The notes: generated by a model not told the origin, from the sequence alone. 64,000 nt of DNA from Thalassovita taeanensis (GCF_900110775.1 NZ_FOEP01000001.1:434001-498000); one strand, 5' to 3'; counted from the stretch's first letter, positions 24,570 through 33,824 are shown. Program-made: numbers and translations.

Positions 24570-25382
24570 TCACTTGCGCATCTGATCCAGATAAGCCCGC
24601 TTCGCAGCGGCCAACTCATCATCACTCCGGTTTGACCTGTTCAGCTCAAGAAGAGCCTCAATGCCCCCCTCAGGCTGGATATTTTGCCATTTTTTTGGAG
24701 TAACGCCTTCATCACTTACACCAAGTAAGCCAAGCGCAATGCTGAGCGGACCGAGTCCTCCCTGACACGCAGAGATATCCGTCGACAAGACGTTTGCGGC
24801 ATTCCTCAGACAGGCGCGCGTTCTACCTACCACCTCATCCAGCCGCGCAGCAGGCCGCAGCTTGGCGCGATAAGCCTCAAGGTCATCTGTAATTCGGTTC
24901 GAGCGTAAATTCTGCCAATACAGGCTCTTCGTCCAATCTTGTGAATTTCTTGTTGTAAACTAGATCACGACGTCGGCCGAGCTGCCAAGGGTTTGTGTAA
25001 TTTCCTCAACCACGGCCTCCAGGATGCGATGTGTCTGGCCATAGGACCACACGCCCTTTCGCCCCGGCATTTGCCCCGCCAGTGCTTCGCAGCTCAGAAA
25101 AATCGGTGTGTCCGGCTGGTGAGAAAAACGTGAAAGGCACATCCGCAGGTCAGCCTTCAACTTTAAAAGCGTCGCCTCGTTTGCCTTCATAGAATACCGT
25201 TTCGCGAAGTGTCCGATTTTATCCAAATCGCTCGGCAACAGAAAATTCACCTGACGAGACAACACCGCCCTGTTTGCTTGCATTGTTCGCTGCAACGTAG
25301 TCGTACCGGTCTTATGGAAACCGGCGTGAACAAGAACCCGCAAGCCCGACAACTCCTGATATCTGCGCCCCAACACTTCCAT
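24570..25382 (-). pseudogene. Sulfotransferase-family gene interrupted by one in-frame TAG
   Basis: Read from the ATG at 25382, the frame starts with the PAPS-binding strand-loop VLVHAGFHKTGTTTLQ, typical of sulfotransferase-family proteins, and runs 140 codons to a TAG at 24960-24962. The same frame then continues without a shift through FTTRNSQDW, SLYWQNLRSNR and DDLEAYRAKL, the natural continuation of the family, to a normal stop at 24570. Total length with the TAG read through is 270 codons, plausible for the family. One base change separates it from an intact gene. It lies between two tRNAs. Confidence 0.75.
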
Positions 25383-25739
25383 GCCATGGGGCCGTTTGTT
25401 GTTACAGCCTTCTTAGGTCGAAAAGCGACAATCCCGGAAATACAAATCACGGTGCTGCGCCGGAGAGTTTCCTATGTTGCCACTTCGACACCAACAAAGT
25501 CATGCAGAAGTACTTCTCGACCCCGTTTTGCCAGAAAAACTCCCACCAACAGCGACATTTCGACGAATAGTCGTCTTACCAAGGGTTTCACAAGGTCAAC
25601 AGAGGTCCTCATGTGTCTGACGTCGGCGATCGTGAGGGACACTCAGAGACTGATCGGGGTCGTGTCAAACCTAGAAAGCTGAATACAAACGGCTTTCTTA
25701 ACCTGAAATTCGCTGCATTCAATCTTGAAAGGGGTGATT
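25383..25739. other. Stretch between sulfotransferase remnant and tRNA-CAU
   Basis: 357 bases. The only possible reading is a 46-codon minus-strand frame at 25472-25612 (MRTSVDLVKPLVRRLFVEMS at its start), without a clear ribosome site or known relatives; it could be a fragment. No terminator or repeat stands out. Confidence 0.35.
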
Positions 25740-25816
25740 TGGTAGGCCCGGCAGGACTTGAACCCGCAACCAAAGCGTTATGAGCGCTCTGCTCTAACCA
25801 GTTGAGCTACAGGCCC
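25740..25816 (-). tRNA. tRNA with CAT anticodon, probably tRNA-Ile2 (lysidine)
   Basis: 77 bases with encoded CCA. Acceptor GGGCCTG pairs with CGGGCCT; D-arm GCTCAACTGGTTAGAGC; anticodon stem GAGCG/CGCTT around CTCATAA; T-arm GCGGGTTCAAGTCCTGC. The C4-G69 and C5-G68 pairs are those reported as positive determinants for TilS, favouring Ile2 over elongator Met; an initiator is excluded by the paired acceptor and the D-arm. The first pair is a G-U wobble. Confidence 0.85.
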
Positions 25817-25870
25817 CACCTGAGGCGTTTGATTATGCGGGCGACGCCCAAGGGTCAAGCGGTGTTCGTA

Positions 25871-27154
25871 CTACCCAAGCGCCGAATGCCGCCTGCGTAC
25901 CGATTCCGGCCGCCCCGGCAGGCTCAGCCGCGCATCATTGCGCGCCTGTTGCGCCACCACACGTCCCTTGGAGATCACGCAAAGCCGGTCCGGCCTCAGC
26001 CGCAGCGCCTCGATCGAATTTCCCGCATCCAGCACCACCAAAGACGCCTGCGCGCCAACATGCAGACCGTAATCTGTCAGGTTCATGATCGCCGCATTGC
26101 CCTGCGTGACCATATCGAAACAGCGGCGCATTTCTTCAGGGCTGGTCATCTGCGCCACGTGCAGCCCCATAAATGCCACGTCCAGCATGTCGCCGGTGCC
26201 CAGCGAATACCATGGGTCCAGCACGCAATCCTGCCCCCAGCCCACGGGTATCCCCATCGCCTGCATTTCCTTGACCCGCGTCAGGCCGCGGCGCTTGGGG
26301 AATGTATCATGCCGCCCCTGCAACACGATATTGATCAAAGGATTGGGGATCGCCGCTACCCCCGCCTCGGCCATCAGCGGCAACAGCTTGGAGACATAGT
26401 AGTTGTCCATCGAATGCATCGAGGTCAGGTGCGAGCCAGCCGCCCTGCCCTGCAACCCCAACCGCTGCGCCTCGAATGCCAGCGTCTCGATATGGCGGCT
26501 CATCGGATCATCGGTCTCGTCGCAGTGCAGATCGACCATCAGACCGCGCTCGGCCGCGATCTGGCACAGATCCCTGACCGACGCTGCACCGTCCGCCATC
26601 GTACGCTCGAAATGCGGGATGCCGCCGACCACATCCACCCCCATATCCAGCGCCCGGATCGTATTGACCCGCGCCGTCGGGTCGCGGTACAGCCCATCCT
26701 GCGGGAACGCGACCAGCTGTAGGTCGATATAGCCCTTCACCTGTTCGCGCACCTCCAACAGCGCTTGTACCCCCAACAGCCGGTCATCGCAGACATCGAC
26801 ATGACTGCGGATCGCCAGCAGGCCAAGCGAGGCGGCCCAGTCGCAATACTCCAACGCGCGCGCCACCATCTCCTCGACCGTCACGATCTGCTTCAGCTCG
26901 CCCCACAGCGCGATCCCCTCCAGCAGCGTGCCCGAAGCATTGATACGCGGCGTGCCATAGCTTAGCGTCGCATCCATATGGAAATGTGGATCGACAAACG
27001 GCGGGCTGATCAGGTCGCCGCTGGCGTCAATCACCTGCCCCGCGACCACATCCTCTGGCAATACCTCAACCGCCACGATCCGGTCGCCCGTGATGCCAAT
27101 ATCGGCGCGCGTTCCATCCGGCAAAGCGCCGCCTTTGACCACAATATCGAACAT
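25871..27154 (-). CDS. CodA-like cytosine deaminase / amidohydrolase
   Basis: 427 residues of the amidohydrolase superfamily. The metal motif DPHFHMDATL lies near residue 55, then the second His region IRSHVDVCDD near 115, LHCDETDDP near 212, SHLTSMHSMDN near 245 and the metal Asp in GWGQDCVLDPWY near 315. This is the cytosine deaminase layout (hydrolysis of cytosine to uracil and ammonia). It is last in a nucleoside/base ABC transporter operon, with a TGATG overlap to the permease gene, and would act on the imported compound. A related N-heterocycle deaminase is possible. Confidence 0.83.
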   Translation of the reverse strand: MFDIVVKGGALPDGTRADIGITGDRIVAVEVLPEDVVAGQVIDASGDLISPPFVDPHFHMDATLSYGTPRINASGTLLEGIALWGELKQIVTVEEMVARALEYCDWAASLGLLAIRSHVDVCDDRLLGVQALLEVREQVKGYIDLQLVAFPQDGLYRDPTARVNTIRALDMGVDVVGGIPHFERTMADGAASVRDLCQIAAERGLMVDLHCDETDDPMSRHIETLAFEAQRLGLQGRAAGSHLTSMHSMDNYYVSKLLPLMAEAGVAAIPNPLINIVLQGRHDTFPKRRGLTRVKEMQAMGIPVGWGQDCVLDPWYSLGTGDMLDVAFMGLHVAQMTSPEEMRRCFDMVTQGNAAIMNLTDYGLHVGAQASLVVLDAGNSIEALRLRPDRLCVISKGRVVAQQARNDARLSLPGRPESVRRRHSALG

Positions 27155-28098
27155 CAGCGTTCCCCTTTATTGAACGGCACCATCAGCGCAGCAGGCACCT
27201 CGGCCCGGCGCGACATCAGCACCAGCGCCAGGATCGACAGAACATAGGGGATCATCAAGAACACCTGATACGGCACCTGCGCCCCCAGCGGCGTCTGCTG
27301 CAGCCGGACTTGAAGCGCGTCAAAGGCGGCAAACAGCAAGGCCCCTAGCAGCGCCTTGCCCGGCTTCCACGCGCCAAATACCACCAGCGCGATGCAGATC
27401 CAGCCGCGCCCATTGACCATCTCGAAAAAGAACGACGAAAACGCCGACATGGTCAGAAACGCACCACCCACCGCCATCAACCCCGATCCGACGATTACCG
27501 CGCCCATCCGCAACCCGGTCACCGACAGGCCCTGTGATGCCACCGCCGAAGGGTTTTCCCCCGCCGCCCGCACCGCCAACCCCAACGGCGTGCGGTACAG
27601 CACCAGCGCCACCACCGCCACCGTGGCAAAGGCCAGATAGGTCATCGGCGTCTGCGCAAACAAAGCTGGCCCGATCAGCGGGATTTCCGACAGCATCGGC
27701 ACCTCATAGGGTTGGAACGGCACGATGCGTGGCGGGCTGGTCACCTCGGGCAACAACAGCCGGTACGCGAACGACGCGGAAGAGGTCGCAAGCAGCGTAA
27801 TCCCCAGCCCCACAACGTGCTGTGACAGCCCAAAGGGCACCGTCAGGACCGAATGCAGCAGGCCGAACAGCATCCCCGCGGCCATCGCCACAGCCACCCC
27901 GCCCCACAGACCGGTCCCGGAATATACCGCCATCCAGCCGGTGAAGGCGCCGATCACCATGATCCCCTCGATCCCAAGGTTCAGCACCCCGGCGCGCTCG
28001 CAGATGATTTCGCCCATGGTGGCAAAGATCAGCGGGCTGGCGATCCGCACCGCCGCCGCCCAGAAGCTTGCCGTCATAAGAATATCGAACAGCTCCAT
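27154..28098 (-). CDS. BMP-type ABC transporter permease, second subunit
   Basis: 314 residues, multi-pass, of the YufQ/NupQ-like nucleoside ABC permease family. Typical N-terminal IASPLIFATMGEIICERAGV, then NLGIEGIMVIGAF near residue 40, and the loop AVRAAGENPSAVASQGLSV near 180 that contacts the ATPase. Partner of the permease encoded just upstream (four-base gap). Expected to import nucleosides or bases. Confidence 0.87.
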   Translation of the reverse strand: MELFDILMTASFWAAAVRIASPLIFATMGEIICERAGVLNLGIEGIMVIGAFTGWMAVYSGTGLWGGVAVAMAAGMLFGLLHSVLTVPFGLSQHVVGLGITLLATSSASFAYRLLLPEVTSPPRIVPFQPYEVPMLSEIPLIGPALFAQTPMTYLAFATVAVVALVLYRTPLGLAVRAAGENPSAVASQGLSVTGLRMGAVIVGSGLMAVGGAFLTMSAFSSFFFEMVNGRGWICIALVVFGAWKPGKALLGALLFAAFDALQVRLQQTPLGAQVPYQVFLMIPYVLSILALVLMSRRAEVPAALMVPFNKGER

Positions 28099-28102
28099 CT
28101 TA

Positions 28103-29152
28103 TTATCCCCTCACCACGCGAAATCGCGTCAGCAGAATGGCCAGAACCATCAGCAGCAAGGCCGAAGCCAGCAGAATATCGGCGATATATGATGGTACTC
28201 CGGCCGCGCGGCTCATGCTATCCGCACCAACGAAAATCCCCGCCACGAACAGCGCCGACACCACCACCCCCAAAGGGTGCAACAGCGCCAACATGGCCAC
28301 GATGATCCCGGTATAGCCAAACCCCGGAGACAGATCGAGCGTCAGGTTCCCCTTCAGCCCCGCCACCTCGGAAAACCCCGCCAGCGCGGCCAGCCCCCCC
28401 GACAAAAGCGCGGTCAGCACCAACACACGGCTAACCGAAATGCCCGCGAACCGCGCCGCCTCTTTGTTCAGCCCGACGGCCCGGATCTCATACCCCAGCG
28501 TGGTTTTGGTCTGGATCAGCCATACGACCCCCGCCGACACCAACGCCAGCCCGAACCCCCAGTGCAAACGCAGCCCCGGCACAATGCGCGGCAGCCGCGC
28601 TTCGCGCAGCAGGGCCGCCGATTTCGGCCATCCCATGCCCATCGGGTCCTTCATCGGCCCCTCCAGCAGATAGGAAACAAACAGCAAAACGATGAAGTTC
28701 ATCAGCAGCGTCGTCACCACCTCATCCACGCCCAGCCGGGTTTTCAGCAAAACCGGCCCCAGTAACACCAGCGCCCCCGCAAGCATCGCCCCGCCCGCCA
28801 TCACGACCCAAAAGAACGGCTGCGGCAGCCCTACCGCGCCGGTCCCCAAAAGCACGGTCACCACGGCCCCCGCATACAACTGCGCCTCGGCCCCGATGTT
28901 CCAAAGCTTGGCCTTGAACGCCACCGCAATCGCCAGCCCGGTAAAAATCAGCGGCGTTGCGCGGTTCAGCGTTTCCAGCAGCGCGAATTTCGACCCCACC
29001 GCGCCTTTGATGATCAACCCCAGCGTCGCAAACGGATTTGCCCCCGCCAGCAATGACAACCCCGAGGCCAGTATCACGGTCAGCGCAATCGCGAGCGCCG
29101 GATAGCCTAACGTGCGCGCCAATGTTGGCGCGGTCACCGGCTCCAGCCTCAT
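28103..29152 (-). CDS. BMP-type ABC transporter permease, first subunit
   Basis: 349 residues, multi-pass, YufP/NupP-like. N-terminal helix IALTVILASGLSLLAG, then TLNRATPLIFTGLAIAVAFK near residue 62, WNIGAEAQLYAGA near 85 and the cytoplasmic loop YEIRAVGLNKEAARFAGISV near 222. Its ATG overlaps the stop of the ATPase gene. It forms the channel with the next permease. Confidence 0.87.
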   Translation of the reverse strand: MRLEPVTAPTLARTLGYPALAIALTVILASGLSLLAGANPFATLGLIIKGAVGSKFALLETLNRATPLIFTGLAIAVAFKAKLWNIGAEAQLYAGAVVTVLLGTGAVGLPQPFFWVVMAGGAMLAGALVLLGPVLLKTRLGVDEVVTTLLMNFIVLLFVSYLLEGPMKDPMGMGWPKSAALLREARLPRIVPGLRLHWGFGLALVSAGVVWLIQTKTTLGYEIRAVGLNKEAARFAGISVSRVLVLTALLSGGLAALAGFSEVAGLKGNLTLDLSPGFGYTGIIVAMLALLHPLGVVVSALFVAGIFVGADSMSRAAGVPSYIADILLASALLLMVLAILLTRFRVVRG

Positions 29153-30690
29153 GCCGCGTCCTCCGCAAACCCATGGCCCGCCATCCAGATCCCAAGCTCC
29201 GTCGCACTTTTGCTACCTCGCGCAAAGCCGGGCGAGAGCCGCCCCTCTGAAATCACATGAATTACGTCTGACAAGCCCATGATTTCATCCAAATCTTCTG
29301 ATATCAGCAACACAGCGGCCCCCGCGTCCCGCGCCGCAATCAGTCGCGACTGCACATAGGTCACCGCGCCAATATCAAGCCCTCGCACGGGCTGATTGGC
29401 CAGAATGACTTTGGGCCCCGGCTCCAACGCCCGCCCTAATATCAGCTTTTGCATATTGCCCCCAGACAGCAGCCGGATCGGCGTCGCAGGCCCCGGGCAG
29501 CGGACATCATAGGTATCAATGACATGGCGGGCGAAACGATCCGCTTCGGCCTTATTCATCCAGCCCCTGCGACTGAACTGCGCTGACTTGAAACTCTCAA
29601 GAATAACGTTTTCGGTCAGGGTAAAATCGGCAATCGCCCCGGTTTTGTGCCGGTCCTCTGGGATGCGCGCGATGCCGTTCGACAACGCAATCCGGGGCGA
29701 CCATTGCGCAATCGCTCTGCCGTCGATCTCCACCTCGCCCTGATCCGGCACAATCAGACCGGACAACAGATCGGCCAAGGCCGCCTGCCCATTCCCCGAC
29801 ACGCCGGCCAAGCCTGTGATCTGACCTGACTTCAGTTGCAAATCAATATCTTGAAGGCCACCCTTCGTGCCTTGAGATACGACAGAAACCGCGCGCAAAG
29901 ACAAAATCGGCGCCCCGATCTGTGCCGCTGCAATCTCCGGCGGAGCGACCTCAGCTCCAACCATCATCTCGGCCAACGCGTGTTTGTCGGTGTCCGCCAC
30001 CGCCACTTCGCCCACCAACCGCCCGTGCCGCAACACCAACACCCGGCTGGCGATCGCCATCACCTCGTGCAACTTGTGCGAGATGAAGATCACCGACAGG
30101 CCAAGCGCCACTGCCTTGCGCAGGGTGACAAACAGCGCGTCGGTTTCCTGCGGGGTCAGAACGGCGGTCGGCTCGTCCAGGATCAGAACCCGTGCGTCAC
30201 GGTACAGCGCCTTCAGGATCTCAACCCGCTGCCGTTCACCGACAGACAGCAACCCCACCTTGGCCGCCAAATGTACCGCCAACCCGAAATCCTGCGACAA
30301 TTGCACAATCCGTGCCCGCGCCGCGGCACGCCCCAGCCCCAGCTTCCAAAGCGGTTCGGTTCCCAGCAGGATATTCTCTTCCACTGTTAGATTGTCGGCC
30401 AGCGTAAAATGCTGATGCACCATGCCGATGCCCGCCGCCAGCGCAGCCCCCGGCTTGCCCGGCGGCAACATCTGACCAAACGCTTCGACCGTGCCAGTAT
30501 CAGGCGTGTAATGCCCAAACAGGATATTCATCAGCGTCGTTTTTCCGGCACCATTTTCACCAAGCAAAGCAATGACTTCCCCCTTCTTGAGGGCAAAGTT
30601 TATATCGGAGTTCGCTTTGGTCGCGCCGAAACTTTTTGAAATATTGGTGAGGCGCAGGACATCCTGCGCCTCCGTTTTTATCGCCGTCAC
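29149..30690 (-). CDS. Duplicated-domain ABC ATPase for nucleoside/base uptake
   Basis: 513 residues with two ATPase halves. N half: LLGENGAGKTTLMNI near residue 45 and LSVGERQRVEILKAL near 150. C half: a degenerate P-loop GVSGNGQAALADLL near 290 and LLSGGNMQKLILGRALE near 410. This is normal for the YufO/RbsA-like class. The start was set at GTG 30690, which overlaps the binding-protein stop (GTGA); the open frame upstream to 30825 lies inside that gene. Confidence 0.87.
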   Translation of the reverse strand: MTAIKTEAQDVLRLTNISKSFGATKANSDINFALKKGEVIALLGENGAGKTTLMNILFGHYTPDTGTVEAFGQMLPPGKPGAALAAGIGMVHQHFTLADNLTVEENILLGTEPLWKLGLGRAAARARIVQLSQDFGLAVHLAAKVGLLSVGERQRVEILKALYRDARVLILDEPTAVLTPQETDALFVTLRKAVALGLSVIFISHKLHEVMAIASRVLVLRHGRLVGEVAVADTDKHALAEMMVGAEVAPPEIAAAQIGAPILSLRAVSVVSQGTKGGLQDIDLQLKSGQITGLAGVSGNGQAALADLLSGLIVPDQGEVEIDGRAIAQWSPRIALSNGIARIPEDRHKTGAIADFTLTENVILESFKSAQFSRRGWMNKAEADRFARHVIDTYDVRCPGPATPIRLLSGGNMQKLILGRALEPGPKVILANQPVRGLDIGAVTYVQSRLIAARDAGAAVLLISEDLDEIMGLSDVIHVISEGRLSPGFARGSKSATELGIWMAGHGFAEDAA

Positions 30691-31703
30691 GAGGATTTTG
30701 GCTCGCTGTCGTCCACCGTCACAACAAAGCTGCCATCCTTGATTGCGGCCTCTTTCGCGGCGACCAGTTCCAGCGCGGACGCAGGCACTTTGCCCTCGAA
30801 CGTGCCCAGCGGCGCCAACGAACATCCCCCTTCTTTCATAAAGGAATAGACGCCGTAATTCGCCGCCGTGAACGTGCCCGCCATCACCTCAGCCACGGCC
30901 TTTTCAAAGGTCGGCTCGAAATGCCAGATGGCCGAGGCGACCACCGTATCAGGATAATCAGCCTGCGTGTCGATCACGTTGCCAATCGCCAGAATACCCT
31001 TTTCCATCGCTGCGTCCGAAACCCCGAACCGCTCTGCATAAAGCAGATCCGCGCCGTTTTCGATCATCGCAAAAGCGGTTTCCTTGGCCTTGGGCGGATC
31101 GAACCACGATCCGATAAAGCTGACCTGGAAGCTGATGTCCGGGTTCACCTCTTTCGCGCCGGCCATGAAGGCATTCATCAACCGGTTGACCTCGGGAATG
31201 GGAAAGCCGCCCACCATGCCGATATTGCCCTTGGCCATCGACCCCGCAATAATTCCAGACAGATACGAGGCGTCTTGAATGTAGTTGTCGAACACCGACA
31301 GGTTCGGCAGCGCGTCATCCTGCAAGAAGCTGGACCCCAACAAGAAAGCCACGTCGGGGTAATCTGCAGCAACCTCGCGCGCTTCCTGCTCGACCCCGAA
31401 AATCTCGCCTACGATCAATTTATAGCCTTGTTCCGCATATTCACGCATCACCCGCGGATAGTCCGTGTTGGCGACGTTCTCGGTAAAGGTATAATCCACC
31501 CGGCCCTCGGCCTTGGCGGCCTCTGCGGCCTTGTGAATGCGGCTGACCCACTGCTGTTCGACCGGCACAGTATAGATACCCGCGACCTTCAGCGGCTCGG
31601 CCGCCCACAACTCTGTCGCACGGCCCGCCAAGCCCGTTGCCGCCAATACAGCACCAGTGCCCAGCAATATTCCACGGCGGGTCATCCCCGTTTTGGTTGT
31701 CAT
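30687..31703 (-). CDS. BMP-family substrate-binding protein, Tat-exported
   Basis: 338-residue basic-membrane-protein family (PnrA/NupN-like) nucleoside-binding protein. It begins with a twin-arginine signal, MTRRGILLGTGAVLAATG, and then KVAGIYTVPVEQQWVSRIHK, with the acidic GGFPIPEVNRLMNAF loop near residue 165. It heads a five-gene operon ending in a CodA-like deaminase. A RutR-like palindrome stands 29 bases upstream of its start, which points to pyrimidine control. Tat rather than Sec export is common for binding proteins in this group. Confidence 0.86.
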   Translation of the reverse strand: MTTKTGMTRRGILLGTGAVLAATGLAGRATELWAAEPLKVAGIYTVPVEQQWVSRIHKAAEAAKAEGRVDYTFTENVANTDYPRVMREYAEQGYKLIVGEIFGVEQEAREVAADYPDVAFLLGSSFLQDDALPNLSVFDNYIQDASYLSGIIAGSMAKGNIGMVGGFPIPEVNRLMNAFMAGAKEVNPDISFQVSFIGSWFDPPKAKETAFAMIENGADLLYAERFGVSDAAMEKGILAIGNVIDTQADYPDTVVASAIWHFEPTFEKAVAEVMAGTFTAANYGVYSFMKEGGCSLAPLGTFEGKVPASALELVAAKEAAIKDGSFVVTVDDSEPKSS

Positions 31704-32187
31704 TTCAATACCCTTTCCCTGTTGGGTTTATTTTACCATATGGTCAATTCATATCATCAAGCTGACAGCGAGACGAACCCGAATCCATCAGGTATCCCCG
31801 CGACAGCCTGTTCCGCGATCGAATTCCGATCAACACCCTTGATGGTGCCCGAAATTTAGGCGCCAATTCCGCTTCTCCCCGCGCACCACGCGCTCCAGAG
31901 CGCGGACAGGTTCCGCGCTCAACAGATACGACGCAGCGTCGAAAACACCTTCGGAATTTGCGGCTGGACAAAGATCGATTGATCGTTTCACTTGCCGCGC
32001 AAGGCCCGCTCGGGCCGACTTAGGGAGGAGACCCACCCAGCGCCTCGTGCGCATCGGGTTGGAAATTAGGGCGTTACGCCCCGGTCTTCGCACAGATCAT
32101 TCGCCCGCGCCGTGCTGATGCGCGATGCGGCCTCCGATCCAGCGGCAAAAGCCCGCCCGGACCGGACCAGACCACAGGAGAAAGCCC
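31704..32187. other. Divergent promoter region, nucleoside operon and DmdB-like gene
   Basis: 484 bases between divergent genes. Near the transporter lies the RutR-like site (31732-31747). The middle, about 31850-32060, is GC-rich and carries an 87-codon minus-strand frame starting at 32093 with no recognisable family; it may be a degraded gene or nothing. A CAGGAG ribosome site precedes the ligase ATG at 32188. Confidence 0.45.
31732..31747. promoter_or_regulatory. RutR-like operator
   Basis: TTTACCATATGGTCAA agrees with the RutR consensus TTGACCA-N2-TGGTCAA at 13 of its 14 specified bases. The core ACCATATGGT is a perfect palindrome. It lies 29 bases before the BMP binding-protein start, where bound repressor would cover the promoter or early leader. 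RutR is released by uracil or thymine, which suits a pyrimidine uptake and deaminase operon. Confidence 0.6.
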
Positions 32188-33810
32188 ATGCTTGGACAAA
32201 TGATGAAACAGCAACTGACAATCAGTTCGCTGATCGCTCATGCCGCACGCTATCATGCCGCAACAGAGGTTGTTTCGGTCGAGACCGACGGCAGCCTGAT
32301 GCGCTCCGACTGGGGCACGGTCGAGCAGCGCGCGCGCAAACTCGCTTCGGCTCTGGAAGGTCTGGGCATTCAGAAGGGCGAACGTTGCGCCACGATCGCA
32401 TGGAACAACACGCGCCACCTTGAAATTTACTTCGGCGTCGCCGGGGCCGGTATGATCTGCCACACGATCAACCCGCGGCTTTTCCCGGAACAACTGATCT
32501 ATATCATCAACCACGCCGAGGATCAGGTGCTGTTCCTCGACAAGACGTTCCTGCCGATCGCCGCCAAGCTGGGCGAACACCTGAAGACGCTCAAGTATGT
32601 CGTCTATATGGGGGCGCGCGACCCCGAAGTCGCCGCGATGATCGACGGCATCCTGTTCTATGAAGAGCTGATCGCAGAAGGCGATGACGCCTACACCTGG
32701 CCCGATGTGGAGGAAAACGCGCCCTCCTCGCTGTGTTACACATCCGGGACCACGGGCAACCCCAAGGGTGTGCTCTATACCCACCGCTCGACGGTGCTGC
32801 ATTCTTTGGGCGGCAATCAGCCCGACGGTCTGGCCATTTCGGCACGCGACACGGTTATGCCCGTGGTGCCGATGTTTCATGTCAACGCTTGGGGCGTGCC
32901 CTATATCGCCGCCGGAACCGGGTGCAAACTGGTGCTGCCGGGGCCGGGGCTGGATGGCGACAGCCTGGTCAAGCTGATCGACGGCGAAAAGGTGACGTTG
33001 GCGCTTGGCGTGCCGACAATCTGGATGGGCCTGCTGCAAGCGCTGGAAAACTCCGGCTCGACCGCCGCGTCGCTGACGCGTACGGTCGTGGGCGGATCTG
33101 CCTGCCCGCCGTCGATGATCAAAACCTTCCGCGAGAAATACGGCACCACGCTGATTCACGCCTGGGGCATGACCGAAACCAGCCCGCTGGGCACGCTGAA
33201 CAACCTGCTGCAAAAGCACGACACCCTGTCTGTGGACGAACAGAACAAAATCCGCGAAGGTCAGGGCCGCCCGCCCTTTGGGGTTGAGCTGCGCATTCTT
33301 GACGAAGAAGGCCACGTGCTGCCCAACGATGGCGCCAGCCAGGGCGAGCTGCAAATCCGCGGGCACTGGATCGTCGACACGTATTTCCGCGCCGACAAAA
33401 GCACGCTGACCATGGATGGGTGGTTTGACACCGGCGACGTCGCCACGATCGACGCAGATGGATACATGATCATCCGCGATCGCTCCAAGGACATCATCAA
33501 ATCGGGTGGCGAGTGGATTTCCACCGTCGAGCTGGAAAACATCGCCATCGCGCATCCGGGCGTGGCCAATGCCGCCGTGATCGCCGCACGCCATCCCAAA
33601 TGGGATGAACGCCCGGTTCTGGTTGTTCTGCCCGTGAGCGGCGCCTCGCCCAGCGAGAAAGAGCTGCTGGCCTTCTATGACGGAAAAATCGCCAGCTGGC
33701 AGGTGCCCGACAAGGTGATCATTGTCGACGCATTGCCAATCGGTGGCACCGGAAAAGTGTTGAAAAACAAACTGCGCGAGCAGTTCGGCGACATCCTGAT
33801 GCCCGCCTAA
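32188..33810 (+). CDS. Acyl-CoA synthetase, DmdB-like (methylmercaptopropionate-CoA ligase candidate)
   Basis: 540-residue adenylate-forming enzyme that makes an acyl-CoA from acid, ATP and CoA. Motifs: CYTSGTTGNPKGVLYTHRST near 180 (P-loop), VVPMFHVNAWGVPY near 225, HAWGMTETSPLG near 320, DGWFDTGDVATID near 410, RDRSKDIIKSGGEWIS near 430 and the catalytic-Lys end GGTGKVLKNKL near 523. The N terminus MLGQMM and the AARYH segment resemble DmdB of Ruegeria, which activates 3-methylmercaptopropionate from DMSP. Medium-chain acids are the alternative. CAGGAG precedes the ATG. Confidence 0.8.
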   Translation: MLGQMMKQQLTISSLIAHAARYHAATEVVSVETDGSLMRSDWGTVEQRARKLASALEGLGIQKGERCATIAWNNTRHLEIYFGVAGAGMICHTINPRLFPEQLIYIINHAEDQVLFLDKTFLPIAAKLGEHLKTLKYVVYMGARDPEVAAMIDGILFYEELIAEGDDAYTWPDVEENAPSSLCYTSGTTGNPKGVLYTHRSTVLHSLGGNQPDGLAISARDTVMPVVPMFHVNAWGVPYIAAGTGCKLVLPGPGLDGDSLVKLIDGEKVTLALGVPTIWMGLLQALENSGSTAASLTRTVVGGSACPPSMIKTFREKYGTTLIHAWGMTETSPLGTLNNLLQKHDTLSVDEQNKIREGQGRPPFGVELRILDEEGHVLPNDGASQGELQIRGHWIVDTYFRADKSTLTMDGWFDTGDVATIDADGYMIIRDRSKDIIKSGGEWISTVELENIAIAHPGVANAAVIAARHPKWDERPVLVVLPVSGASPSEKELLAFYDGKIASWQVPDKVIIVDALPIGGTGKVLKNKLREQFGDILMPA

Positions 33811-33824
33811 GCGGCGCATTTTCA

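Noticed and set aside
32074-33819. 581-codon minus-strand open frame opposite the acyl-CoA ligase
   Set aside because: Antisense shadow of a clear AMP-binding enzyme.
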